Below, in pieces: positions 1-8,583 of a DNA stretch of 64,000 nucleotides. Made by a program: the position numbers and the translations under genes. Within the stretch, counting starts at the first letter, position 1. Each line of letters opens with the position of its first letter. Source of the DNA: UBA3951 sp050952125 (GTDB taxonomy: Bacteria; Bacillota; Sulfobacillia; Fermentithermobacillales; Fermentithermobacillaceae); assembly GCA_050952125.1 (NCBI GenBank), contig JBMNKK010000003.1:496001-560000 (forward strand). Reading direction: 5' to 3'. The notes below the pieces were generated by a model. The model did not search any database. It was not told the origin of the DNA and saw nothing but the letters and a program-made list of their open reading frames with translations.

Positions 1-926
1 AAGTAAGGGCTGTGAAGGACGTTTCCTTCGACATCAGGCCGGGCGAGTTCGTGGGGTACATCGGACCCAATGGCGCCGGGAAGTCAACCACGGTAAAGAT
101 GCTGACGGGCATTCTGCACCCAACTTCTGGTGATGTATCGGTCAACGGCCTCTCGCCGCAGCGCCAGAGACAGCAGTTAGCCTACCAGATCGGAGTGGTC
201 TTCGGCCAAAGGACTCAGCTTTGGTGGGACCTCCCCACAATTGACTCCTTCGATATCCTGTCGGCGATGTATGACGTGGATCGAACCGTCTACCAGGACT
301 TCCTTAAGCAGTTTGATGACCTTCTCGGTCTCGGCGAGTTCCTCGATACGCCTGTCAGGCGCCTGTCTCTTGGACAGCGGATGCGCGCTGAATTGGCGGC
401 GTCGCTCATCCATAGTCCCAACGTGCTGTTTCTCGATGAGCCTACCATTGGCCTTGACGTGGTCGCCAAGGGCCGCATCAGGGACTTTTTGAAGAAACTG
501 AGCAGCGAGACAGGTGTGACAATCCTCCTCACCACGCACGACCTAAGGGACATAGAGGAACTATGTGATCGGGTAATCATGATAAACCACGGGTCGCTTA
601 TCTACGACGGCACGCTGCAGTCGCTGCGCTCCCACGCCGGGCTGCCCACGATCCTTGAGGTCAAGTACGCGAGTCTCCCAGCTGGACTCGAAGCAGGCGG
701 ATATGTCGGTCCCGGCGGCGAGCTCCTTGACGCCCCGGCGAACGGGTGTTGGGAGATTGTCTCGGTCAACAGCGACTCGCGTTCGGTCAGAGTGCAATTC
801 GACAGGGGCCAGTCGCCGGCGCCGGTGGTAATAATGGCGATGCAGTCTTTGGGCGAAATAAGAGACGTGTCACTGGAAGAGCCGATCATCGACGACATCA
901 TCAAGAGAGTCTTGGAGACCCAGTAG
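1..926 (+). CDS. ABC-2 type exporter ATP-binding protein, 5' end outside the window
   Basis: The frame is open to the left edge, so the true start lies upstream; the first in-window start-like codon is GTG at 12. From that codon the protein shows Walker A GPNGAGKST (residues 18-26), signature LSLGQ, Walker B LFLDEP followed by GLD, and the H-loop TTHD. A C-terminal extension of about 100 residues after the nucleotide-binding domain is typical of ATPases that pair with ABC-2 permeases (drug, lipid or polymer export). The missing N-terminus probably carries the A-loop. No permease follows; the next gene is convergent, so partners would lie to the left. The 3' end overlaps truD by 26 bp tail to tail. 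Substrate unknown. Confidence 0.9.
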   Translation, partial: VRAVKDVSFDIRPGEFVGYIGPNGAGKSTTVKMLTGILHPTSGDVSVNGLSPQRQRQQLAYQIGVVFGQRTQLWWDLPTIDSFDILSAMYDVDRTVYQDFLKQFDDLLGLGEFLDTPVRRLSLGQRMRAELAASLIHSPNVLFLDEPTIGLDVVAKGRIRDFLKKLSSETGVTILLTTHDLRDIEELCDRVIMINHGSLIYDGTLQSLRSHAGLPTILEVKYASLPAGLEAGGYVGPGGELLDAPANGCWEIVSVNSDSRSVRVQFDRGQSPAPVVIMAMQSLGEIRDVSLEEPIIDDIIKRVLETQ

Positions 927-2082
927 CTAAAGCCTTTATCAGCATCGTAGCGTACGACCCGGCAGGAAGCGTGAAGGTGATGACTACCTCGCTCTCCTTG
1001 GGATTCAGCGTGTCCACCCTCGCCGCGCGGAGCCCTAAACCTTCCGGAATGACAAACGCATTACGGTTGAACGATTTGAAGTAACGGCTGCGGAGGCCCC
1101 TGATGTTGAAGTTGGAAAACTTGAGGCCCCTATCCATGAGAGATTCCTCGATGAGAGACTTGATCTCCTGGCGGCACGGCAAGAGAGACGCGGCTACCGT
1201 TGGAATCTGGACCGCCGTCAGATCCCGCGCGATACCCTCAGATGCAGGCGAAACCATCACATAGGGCCCAGCTTTTCCGGGGACCGCAGTCCCTGCGATG
1301 CCTCTCATTGTCATAAGTCGCCTGAGCACGTCATTCCAGATAAAGGCCTGGTACGCCGATATGTACCTTGCCATCACCTCATGAGGAATGGCGTTTAGAG
1401 CAAGAAGCAGGTTCTTCTTGGAGGCGCCGCCGGTCAAAGGGGCGGCAACTGCCCGGTCTTCATCGCTCTCGCAGAGCGTAAGCACCTCATCCCACTTGCC
1501 CCATACTTCGGCCACTTTCGCCCGCCTGTCTCTCTCCGGCTTCTTCTGATTGGGAAACACCGCCGACAGATGGATCTTTAGGGCACCCTTGATATGCCCC
1601 CGCGCCAATCGCTCGGCAAAGAAATCTCCCTCAGGAGTGACACTGCCAAACCGCTGGTCGTCAAAGTAGTTTGGGAAACCTGCGCGTCGAATCTCATTCG
1701 CTTTTTGGCTCATGCTCTCGATCTCGTCGGGCGTGAGACCTTGCATACGAATCCGGAAACGATTGCCCAGGAGCACCTTGGTTGAGATGAAGTCGTCTGA
1801 CAACCCGAGGAAGGTGAGGCGGATGTCTCCGCGCCTGGATATGAGCTCGCGTTCGGCTGGCACCGAGATATGCTGTGACGTCCGCGCGTGCCGGTCCTTG
1901 AGCCCTGCGTAACCGATCAGGCGGGCGTCCACACCACTGGCGTCCGCAATCGAGGATATCGCATCCAATGTGTTCCACCCGGTCTTTTCCAGGAGGTAGA
2001 TGCGGTATCTCCCGGAACCCCGGAGGCGCACGTCCACTATCTCGTTCACTACGAAGTCGTCGGGCGTTACCTTGATCTTCAA
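901..2082 (-). CDS. truD: tRNA pseudouridine(13) synthase TruD
   Basis: TruD isomerises uridine 13 of tRNAs to pseudouridine. The 393-residue protein opens with the family's PDDFVVNEI segment and carries GYAGLKDRHARTSQ around residues 57-70; Asp63 in KDR matches the catalytic aspartate of TruD. Later blocks such as NYFDDQRFGS (about 138-147) are also family hallmarks. The chosen start is TTG at 2082, preceded by a GGTGATGAC-like ribosome site. A small hairpin (CCTCTG, 2105-2110, with CAGAGG, 2118-2123) lies just upstream, next to the palindrome array. Its 3' end overlaps the convergent ABC ATPase gene. Family assignment is secure. Confidence 0.95.
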   Translation of the reverse strand: MKIKVTPDDFVVNEIVDVRLRGSGRYRIYLLEKTGWNTLDAISSIADASGVDARLIGYAGLKDRHARTSQHISVPAERELISRRGDIRLTFLGLSDDFISTKVLLGNRFRIRMQGLTPDEIESMSQKANEIRRAGFPNYFDDQRFGSVTPEGDFFAERLARGHIKGALKIHLSAVFPNQKKPERDRRAKVAEVWGKWDEVLTLCESDEDRAVAAPLTGGASKKNLLLALNAIPHEVMARYISAYQAFIWNDVLRRLMTMRGIAGTAVPGKAGPYVMVSPASEGIARDLTAVQIPTVAASLLPCRQEIKSLIEESLMDRGLKFSNFNIRGLRSRYFKSFNRNAFVIPEGLGLRAARVDTLNPKESEVVITFTLPAGSYATMLIKALATGSPRLS

Positions 2083-2184
2083 GTCATCACCACGGATAGA
2101 CTAACCTCTGAATAATGCAGAGGCAAGGGCGCGGATCGCCTGCGAGGCGGCAGGAATTCGGCGCAAAGCAGGGAATCTCCACCA

Positions 2185-2590
2185 TTGCACTCTAGCGTGC
2201 AATGGTTCCGGACTACTGCACATAGTGAGCAGGTCGGCCGGAGTATTGCTCGTAGTGAGCAGATCGCCCGCGCTATTGCACATAGTGGTGCGTTGCACTC
2301 TAGCGTGCAATGGTTCCGGACTACTGCACATAGTGAGCAGGTCGGCCGGAGTATTGCTCATAGTGAGCAGATCGCCCGCGCTATTGCACATAGTGGTGCG
2401 TTGCACTCTAGCGTGCAATGGTTCTGAGCTATTGCACATAGTGAGCAGGTCTGCCGGAGTATTGCTCACAGTGAGCAGATCGCCCGCGCTATTGCACATA
2501 GTGGTGCGTTGCACTCTAGCGTGCAATGGTTCTGAGCTATTGCACATAGTAAGCAGGTCTGCCGGAGCATTGCTCATAGTGAGCAATACT
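2185..2590. repeat. 108-bp tandem repeat array made of short palindromes
   Basis: Four head-to-tail copies start at 2185, 2293, 2401 and 2509 (exact 108-bp spacing; the last stops near 2590). Each unit is a string of small inverted repeats: TTGCAC/GTGCAA (loop TCTAGC), GCAAT/ATTGC (with G-T pairs), TGCTCA/TGAGCA (loop TAG or CAG), and GCAC/GTGC. Many differences between copies lie in loops or keep pairing possible. Because 108 is divisible by three, several frames stay open through it, but the open frames show no ribosome site or protein-like composition. It fills the space between truD and the flavoprotein gene at 2632. Function unknown. Confidence 0.92.
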
Positions 2591-2631
2591 CGCGCGTTGA
2601 AGCGATCAATAGTGACTGGAGGCTAAACATC

Positions 2632-4269
2632 ATGACAAGACCAAACACCGCCATAGTCATCGGCCAGGGAGCGGCCGGGCTGGCAGCAGCTCTCGCTCTG
2701 GCTAGGCAGGGCGTTCAGGTGATATCGCTCTCGAAGGTGAGACCGGGGAACGCGACGTGCACGATCTACGCCGGCGCAGGCTTCACGCTCGGAGTGGGAG
2801 GCATGAGCGCAGAAGAACACAAAGACCTCACATACCGGACAGGCCGGCGCCTAAGCATCCCTGAGCTTCTCGATGTCTTCTCATCCGAGGCCCCCACGAT
2901 CGTCGACTTCATGCAGGAAGCCGGCGTGCCCCTGACAGTCCGGCGCGGTGGAATCGCCATCCACGGAGACCCGGATTTTCCCGTGCTCGGCGGCAAGCCG
3001 CTCACCGACGCTTTGAGCAAAGCCTGCGCTGACCTCGGGGTATCGTTTATCCACAACACTGCGGCGATGCGGCTTCTCCAGGGCGACAATGGAGTTGAGG
3101 CAGTCGAGTGCCTGGACCTCTCGTCCGGTGAAATCCTGACACTGGAAGCAGGCGCCGTGGTACTCGCGACCGGCGGCGGCGGAACTCTATTCGAGAGAAC
3201 TGACAACCCGCAGCGCATCACGGGCGACGGCTACCGCCTGGCTCTGGACGCCTCGTGCCATCTTCTGGATATGGAGTTTGTGCAGTTCTACCCCATCGGA
3301 ATAGACGTCCCCGGAGGCGCTCATTGGTTCCTCGACCTTGGGATAATCGACAGTGCGAGGCTCACCGGCCCAGGAGGCAACGAGTTCCTCAAAGAGATGA
3401 TACATAGAGAAGGCATCACGTCGGGCCGGCAGGCAAACCTGTTGGCAAGGGACAAGTGCACCGTCGCTATTGCACTGGAAAGCCGGAAGGGTCCGGTGCT
3501 CCTGCACCTCGAGGATATCCCAAGAGAAGTCTGGGAGACAGATCGCTATTTGGGCAGCATCGGAAGGATGTTCCCGAAGGCGACTCCTCCATGGTCCGGT
3601 CCCGTGGTTGTGCACCCCATAGAACACTACTTCCCGGGCGGCGTAGCCATCGGGACTTCGAGCGAGACCGAACTTCCCGGGCTTTTCGCCTGCGGAGAAG
3701 TTACGGGCGGCGTAGACGGGGCAAACCGCGTAGGCGGGAACGCGCTCACAAACTGCCTGCTGTTTGGCAAGAAAGCCGGCGAAACAGCGGCGGCTCATGT
3801 GAAGGGCGAGAACTCCGGAGCGCTTAACATTCGGACAGTCTGGGACTCAACCTCTCAGCCGCTGGTTCTGAACATTCCCCTTACGCAGACGCTGAGCGCG
3901 TCCGAATGGGTCAGGAGCTGGAGCAACGATAAAGATGCTGCGGTCTCCCCCGAGGATCTCCGGCGCTCTCTACGACAATACTCGACCGAATGTCTCCTTC
4001 CCATGAGGGAAGCGGCGGCACTTGAGTCCGGCAGAGAACGCCTCAACGAGATGCGAGAGCTGCTCACAATGCAAAAGGTGAGAACCTCAAGGGATCTGCT
4101 TGTTGCCGTAGAGAACCTTGGGCTCTGGCAGACGGCAACCGCTGTCACGGAAGCGGCGCTCAGCCGAACCGAGTCGAGAGGAGCGCACTTCCGGACAGAC
4201 TACCCGGCTGAAGACAGTAGATGGGAAAAACACATCTACCTGTCCGGAACAGGCCAGGTAGGGCGCTAG
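2632..4269 (+). CDS. FAD-dependent oxidoreductase, fumarate reductase/L-aspartate oxidase flavoprotein family
   Basis: The protein (545 residues) has an N-terminal dinucleotide-binding motif GQGAAGLAAA (about 12-21), a mid-region ATGGGGTLF, the substrate-site motif HYFPGG with its catalytic-type histidine, and the C-terminal FAD block GLFACGEVTGGVDGANRVGGN, as in SdhA, FrdA and NadB. A helical C-terminal domain of the family is present. No iron-sulfur or membrane subunit and no nadA/nadC gene is adjacent, so it may be a soluble fumarate-reductase-like or amino-acid oxidase-like enzyme rather than a respiratory complex. Start ATG 2632 follows GGAGG at 2618-2622. The 430-bp palindrome array lies immediately upstream and may affect its expression. 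Confidence 0.85.
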   Translation: MTRPNTAIVIGQGAAGLAAALALARQGVQVISLSKVRPGNATCTIYAGAGFTLGVGGMSAEEHKDLTYRTGRRLSIPELLDVFSSEAPTIVDFMQEAGVPLTVRRGGIAIHGDPDFPVLGGKPLTDALSKACADLGVSFIHNTAAMRLLQGDNGVEAVECLDLSSGEILTLEAGAVVLATGGGGTLFERTDNPQRITGDGYRLALDASCHLLDMEFVQFYPIGIDVPGGAHWFLDLGIIDSARLTGPGGNEFLKEMIHREGITSGRQANLLARDKCTVAIALESRKGPVLLHLEDIPREVWETDRYLGSIGRMFPKATPPWSGPVVVHPIEHYFPGGVAIGTSSETELPGLFACGEVTGGVDGANRVGGNALTNCLLFGKKAGETAAAHVKGENSGALNIRTVWDSTSQPLVLNIPLTQTLSASEWVRSWSNDKDAAVSPEDLRRSLRQYSTECLLPMREAAALESGRERLNEMRELLTMQKVRTSRDLLVAVENLGLWQTATAVTEAALSRTESRGAHFRTDYPAEDSRWEKHIYLSGTGQVGR

Positions 4270-4365
4270 TCGGCTCTACTGGGCGCGGAACCTGACCTGG
4301 CTCTTGCCTCAAGCCTTCGCCTCGTACAGGGCCTCGGTGTAACAATGTTGGTGAGAGGTGATCAG

Positions 4366-5523
4366 TTGCTTCCGTCCGATGTCTCGTGGGCCAACTGGGA
4401 TAAGCTCTATCTCGACACATCACTCTGGGAAGCTCCGGTCCGGCGCGTGCTCTCGGAAGTCGGCTTCCGCTTGATCTCGATCGAGGCGGGATTTCCCGGG
4501 ACCAGCGCGGTGTTTAGAGCCAATTGCGCCCTTCGCGGCGGCGGAAAGGAACAGGCTCCAGGGAGGCCTTTGTCCTGCCACGACAGCGGGCAGCAACAGA
4601 CCGTCACCCTAATTGTGAAGTTCTACCCTCCGATGGTTCGCAGAGATTTCCTGGCCGAGCAGAGTGTCTATCGAGCTCTGTCGCCCGACCCTCCCTTCCC
4701 CATCCCGCAGGTGGTGGCAACAGGCGTACTGCAAGACACCATTGAATGGCCGTACGTCATTCTGGAAGAGAGCCGCGGCACAGCCTTGCGCGAGTTAAGG
4801 GAGGCACTCGCGCCGGCGGACTTATGCGATATCGCCGCGCAGGTAGGCACTCACCTCCGCGCCCTGCACGGGACCGATAGGAACCGGGTACCGGAACTCC
4901 AACGCGACATCAGCCAATGGAAGGCATGGGCTCGTTCACGCCTTAAGGCCGCTCCCCTCGAACTATCGAGAGTATTCGCTGGGCAGGAAACAGTGCTTTC
5001 GATGGCCGACTTTCAGCTGCCAGCCTTCCTTCAATCGGCGGGCATGTCTGTGGTCGAATCGCTGGCCGAGGACGACCTCTCACTCATCCACGCCGACCTC
5101 ACCGAAGACCACGTGCTGCTCGTACCGAAAGGTTCTTCAGATAGGCCTCCCACGCCACAAACGGGACAACTCGATTCGCACGGCCCATCCCGGTGGCAGG
5201 TGGAAGCGCTATTCGACTTCGGCGATGCAGAGGTAGCCCCGCCGTACTATGAGTGGATCCCTGTGTGGTACAGCCTGCTGCGCCAATCCAGGGAAGCTTT
5301 CACCGCGCTGCTTTTTAACTACCGGAATGCACATAACCCCAGGGCTCGCGGGCTCCCGACTGGGCGTGCAGGACACAGCCTCAGAGACATCATGCTGACG
5401 TTCACTTTCATCCACCGGTTCGGGGCGCAGACGGTAAAAGAAACGCTCGAGCGAAAGAACGTCACCCCTGAAGAGCTAGTGTCTTTCGCCGAGCTCGCTC
5501 GTGTGCTGTTCCCTACAGACTAG
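4366..5523 (+). CDS. Aminoglycoside phosphotransferase (APH)/choline kinase-fold protein
   Basis: A protein-kinase-like small-molecule kinase of the APH family. It has a catalytic loop HADLTEDH (about residue 243; the histidine at the last position, instead of asparagine, occurs in part of the family) and a DFGD metal-binding motif about 40 residues later. An ATG exists at 4345, but the strong site AGAGGTGATC at 4354-4363 lies after it and points to TTG 4366 as the start, giving 385 residues. The gene follows the flavoprotein gene by about 100 bp on the same strand and ends 17 bp from the convergent trans-sulfuration gene. Substrate cannot be told from sequence; antibiotic resistance should not be assumed. 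Confidence 0.8.
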   Translation: MLPSDVSWANWDKLYLDTSLWEAPVRRVLSEVGFRLISIEAGFPGTSAVFRANCALRGGGKEQAPGRPLSCHDSGQQQTVTLIVKFYPPMVRRDFLAEQSVYRALSPDPPFPIPQVVATGVLQDTIEWPYVILEESRGTALRELREALAPADLCDIAAQVGTHLRALHGTDRNRVPELQRDISQWKAWARSRLKAAPLELSRVFAGQETVLSMADFQLPAFLQSAGMSVVESLAEDDLSLIHADLTEDHVLLVPKGSSDRPPTPQTGQLDSHGPSRWQVEALFDFGDAEVAPPYYEWIPVWYSLLRQSREAFTALLFNYRNAHNPRARGLPTGRAGHSLRDIMLTFTFIHRFGAQTVKETLERKNVTPEELVSFAELARVLFPTD

Positions 5524-5540
5524 GACGCTTTCGTGCGCCG

Positions 5541-6776
5541 CTATCCCACCGGCGCATTGTCGAGTGCCTGCCGGAAGTCCTCTTCTATGTCGATGTAGTC
5601 CTCTATTCCCACCGAGACTCGAATCAAGTCGTCACCGACTCCGTAGGCCTCTCTCTCGGCGACCGGAATCCCCCTGTGCGACGTCTTCCCGGGATGCGAC
5701 ACCGTGGTTGAGACTCCTGCCAGACTGGGGACCAGTTCGACCATCTTCAGCGAGTCTATGACCGAGCGGGCGCCGTCCAACGGGTGCTTAAATCCTGCCC
5801 CGCTTTTCAGGGCGAAGCTCAGCATGCCACCGCAACCCCCATCAAGGTACTTCTCTGCAAGCCCATGATAGGGAGACGACTCAAGGCCGGGATAGTTCAC
5901 AACACCTACCTTGGGGTGCTTCTCTAGGAATCTCGCGAGTCTAGCGGCGTTCTCTGAACACTTGCGAACCCGCAATTCCACAGTCCTTATTCCGCGAATC
6001 AAGAGCCAGGCGTCAAACGGTGACGGTGTGGGACCGTACAGAGACGCCAGAGACCTCACCTTTGCCGCGATGTCGGCAGGCATCATGCCGCGCCGGAAGG
6101 CCGCGACACCTCCGGTCACGTCACTGTGGCCGTTCAAATACTTCGTGCCGCTGTTCACCGAAATGTCTGCACCGTGTTCCAACGGCCTGCAGAGCACCGG
6201 CGAAGCGAATGTGTTGTCAACAACTAAGGAAGCTCCGCGAGAGTGTGCGATCTCGGCCAGAGCTGCAAGGTCAGCCACTTCCATAAGCGGGTTGGATATC
6301 GTCTCGCAGTAGAGGACCTTGGTGTTGTCTCGCAGGGCGGAGCGCACTTCGTCAGGGTTGTTTACGTCCACAAAAGTGGTCTCAACGCCTCGCCTGGGCA
6401 GTTCTGCACTAAAGAAAGTGTGCGTGCCCCCGTACAGCACTTTGGCTGCGACAACGTGATCCCCCGCGCTCACCAAACTCAAGATCGAAGAGGTAATCGC
6501 CGCCATGCCCGAAGCGAAAGCCACCGCCTCCGCACCGTCTTCGAGGCTGGCGACGGCCTCCTCCAATAGATCGATCCCCGGATTTCGCTGCCGCGAGTAG
6601 ACGTACCCGGGCTTCCTGCCCTCGTAAACCTCGTCGATCTGGTCAAGATAGTCGAACGAGAACACCGACGACGCGTAGATGGGCGGAACCTTCGGAACCG
6701 TGGAGGACTGCGGAGGCTTGCCTCCGGCATGGACCGCGCGGGTAGCTATGGACGTCGACTTCTTCCTCACAGACAC
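5541..6776 (-). CDS. Trans-sulfuration PLP enzyme (cystathionine gamma-lyase/synthase, Met gamma-lyase family)
   Basis: A Cys/Met-metabolism PLP enzyme of 411 residues, the usual length. Visible motifs are YVYSRQRNPG (about 58-67), the PLP-phosphate loop FASGMAAI, the DNTFASP aspartate block, and SGTKYLNGHSD with the Schiff-base lysine at 212. The closing block ...LIRVSVGIED is typical. Members catalyse gamma-synthase, gamma-lyase or beta-lyase reactions on cystathionine, homocysteine or methionine; sequence alone does not separate them. It lies directly downstream of a cysteine synthase/CBS-like remnant in the same orientation, which recalls the reverse trans-sulfuration pair (CBS plus CGL), and near a cysteine desulfidase gene. 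Start is GTG 6776 or the GTG two codons later. Confidence 0.9.
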   Translation of the reverse strand: MSVRKKSTSIATRAVHAGGKPPQSSTVPKVPPIYASSVFSFDYLDQIDEVYEGRKPGYVYSRQRNPGIDLLEEAVASLEDGAEAVAFASGMAAITSSILSLVSAGDHVVAAKVLYGGTHTFFSAELPRRGVETTFVDVNNPDEVRSALRDNTKVLYCETISNPLMEVADLAALAEIAHSRGASLVVDNTFASPVLCRPLEHGADISVNSGTKYLNGHSDVTGGVAAFRRGMMPADIAAKVRSLASLYGPTPSPFDAWLLIRGIRTVELRVRKCSENAARLARFLEKHPKVGVVNYPGLESSPYHGLAEKYLDGGCGGMLSFALKSGAGFKHPLDGARSVIDSLKMVELVPSLAGVSTTVSHPGKTSHRGIPVAEREAYGVGDDLIRVSVGIEDYIDIEEDFRQALDNAPVG

Positions 6777-6854
6777 ACCTTCCTTGAAATCTAAATGTGT
6801 ATGTTAAGCACCATGCGCACCGCCGCAATCGCCGTCTGCGAGGGGAGCCTGGCT

Positions 6855-7153
6855 CTAGGCCTCTTCAAACAGGGCAGTGCTAAGGTATTTCTCTCCTCCG
6901 TCGGGGATCAGAGTGACGACACGATGCCCTGATTCCCGGTGCTCGCCTCTACAATAGTGGCGCCCGGTCGTATCTCTCCGCTAGCTTCAGCTTCTTCTAT
7001 CATCCTGCGTGCAGGCCTGGCCTTGATGCTGCCGCCGAGATTCAGAGACTCAAGTTTGACACAACCTCCGCGCTGCCTTCCTCTGGAAGCCTGTTCAAGC
7101 GAGCCATGGGGGTCTGTCCGATAGCATTGAGAACGGAATCATATGGGCACCCG
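6855..7153 (-). pseudogene. Cysteine synthase/cystathionine beta-synthase-type remnant with internal deletion
   Basis: Reading the minus strand, the N-terminal segment AIGQTPMARLNRLPEEG is recognisable. After one frameshift (about 7075) come KLESLNLGGSIKARPA and RMIEEAEASGEIRPG, matching the PLP-lysine region and following helix of cysteine synthases (the usual KDR reads KAR). The frame then gives ASTGNQGI, resembling the SGNTG loop, and jumps directly into VVTLIPDGGEKYLSTALFEE, which is the family's C-terminus, ending at TAG 6857-6855. Roughly 200 residues between these blocks are missing and no clear start codon remains. This is therefore a true remnant. It sits upstream of the trans-sulfuration gene and probably once shared its operon. 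Confidence 0.88.
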
Positions 7154-7244
7154 TCTACACCTCCTGGGCTGGGATTTCGACGGCAGATGATGGAGTCCCT
7201 GCAGGAGGCCGCGGAGCCGTGGTCGAATGTAACATGATGTAGCC

Positions 7245-8558
7245 ATGCTGTACTTAAGACGCAGTCGCCGGGAGATGGTTCACTTGAGGAAACTTTCCGA
7301 TGCATCCACCTTAGGACACCTACTTCAAGAACAATCGACTTGGGCGAGTGTATGCACCGAGCCAGCGATGGTTGCCCTGGCGGCGGCTAAGGCTGCCCGG
7401 GTTCTCGGCGAGCCGCCGCAGTCTATCGAGGTTCACCTCAGTAGCGGAATACTGAAGAACGCTCTCTCGGCAGGCTTGCCTAATACTGCCGAGAAAGGTC
7501 CTGAAGTTGCCGCAGCGCTCGGAGCCCTTTCGGCCGATCCTGACAAAGGGCTGACTATTCTTGGCAGCGCTACAGATGACCTGCTTGACTTAGCTCTGGA
7601 AATGGTCGCGTCAGGCAAGGTTGCAGTCTACTGGGCTAGGGAACGCCAGGGCGTCTATGGGAAGTGCGTGGTCCGCGGCGCGCACCACACTGCCGAAGCC
7701 GTTATTGAGAACTCCCACACCAACTTCACTGAGGTGCTGCTGGACGGGGAGTCCGCGCAAACCTGTGCAACAGAGGCGCGTACAAGCGATCTCACTGTTC
7801 TCCGAGGCTGGAATATACCGCGGCTCCTCGAAGCCGTGTTCTCCATCGAGACTTCCTGGGCGGAATGGCTTCTCCAAGGCGCCCGGTCATGCGTGAAACT
7901 GGCGGAGAGCTCCAAAGATCCCTCTTCACCGGACACAATAAGCCCCGCCTGGGTATGCTCTTCACCGTCGTGCGAGACATCCATAATTGACGTAGTAGAC
8001 TCCGTATCCCGCGCGATATCTGCCAGAATGGGAGGCGTCTCCTGGCCGGTGGTAACCTCCGGCGGAAGCGGCAACCAAGGCATCATGGTCAGCGTACCTG
8101 TAATGCTGCTCGCGCGGCAGTTCTCGCTCGATGATGACCGCGTCATAAGGGCGCTTCTCATCGCTCACTCGGTCAACCTGTTCATAAAAGCGTATATGGG
8201 AGAAGTCTCGTGTTCGTGCGGCGGGGTAAGTGCAGCGGCAGGCGTAGCGGCCGCGACCTGCTGGATGCGCGGGGGCAGTCCTATACAGATTGAGGAAGCC
8301 ATAAGCCAGGTCATCGCGTCGCTGTTCGGGATGATTTGCGACGGTGCCAAAGCCACTTGCGCGCTCAAGGGTACAACTTCGGTCCTCACCGGAATGCTTA
8401 CGGGAGCAGGTGCCTCGCAGTATGAAGGGTCCGTGCGCGACCAGGGCGTTCTAGGAAGGACGCTGGAGGAGACTCTCAATCGCGTGGCGGTTCTCAACTC
8501 TCAGGTTATCAACCGGAGCGATGAGCTGATGCTGGAAACCATAAGGCCGGGCAAGTAA
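7245..8558 (+). CDS. UPF0597/CyuA-like L-cysteine desulfidase (serine dehydratase alpha-fold)
   Basis: The protein resembles the UPF0597 family (YhaM/CyuA), iron-sulfur enzymes that degrade L-cysteine to pyruvate, ammonia and sulfide. It shows CTEPAMVALAAA near the start, the glycine-rich GGSGNQGI block, and clustered cysteines in VSCSCGG, AATCW, GMICDGAKATC, which fit [4Fe-4S] ligands of the family. Length (up to 437) is normal. The start is uncertain: ATG 7245, ATG 7275, or TTG 7285, the last having GGAG about 10 bases upstream. It is divergent from the cysteine-synthase remnant and thus part of a sulfur amino-acid patch. A terminator hairpin overlaps its stop codon. Confidence 0.85.
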   Translation: MLYLRRSRREMVHLRKLSDASTLGHLLQEQSTWASVCTEPAMVALAAAKAARVLGEPPQSIEVHLSSGILKNALSAGLPNTAEKGPEVAAALGALSADPDKGLTILGSATDDLLDLALEMVASGKVAVYWARERQGVYGKCVVRGAHHTAEAVIENSHTNFTEVLLDGESAQTCATEARTSDLTVLRGWNIPRLLEAVFSIETSWAEWLLQGARSCVKLAESSKDPSSPDTISPAWVCSSPSCETSIIDVVDSVSRAISARMGGVSWPVVTSGGSGNQGIMVSVPVMLLARQFSLDDDRVIRALLIAHSVNLFIKAYMGEVSCSCGGVSAAAGVAAATCWMRGGSPIQIEEAISQVIASLFGMICDGAKATCALKGTTSVLTGMLTGAGASQYEGSVRDQGVLGRTLEETLNRVAVLNSQVINRSDELMLETIRPGK

Positions 8559-8574
8559 GCCCGGCCTTTCCTCT
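8544..8574 (+). terminator. Rho-independent terminator whose loop holds the cyuA-like stop codon
   Basis: AGGCCGGGC (8544-8552) pairs perfectly with GCCCGGCCT (8559-8567); the loop AAGTAA contains the TAA stop (8556-8558), and a pyrimidine run TTCCTCTT follows. The stem therefore begins inside the last codons of the gene. It also separates this gene from the convergent permease gene ending at 8584. Confidence 0.85.
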
Positions 8575-8583
8575 TCATATGCC

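Noticed and set aside
2101..2586. Open minus-strand frame of 161 codons through the palindrome array, with 36-residue repeats
   Set aside because: The 108-bp period keeps any stop-free frame open in each copy; the plus strand is open too. No ribosome site, and the residue pattern simply mirrors the DNA repeats.
2185..2590. Possible CRISPR array
   Set aside because: Period is 108 bp, units are nearly identical along their full length and there are no unique spacers or cas genes.
4345..4365. ATG 4345 as start of the APH-like kinase
   Set aside because: The ribosome site AGAGGTGATC lies downstream of this ATG, pointing to TTG 4366.
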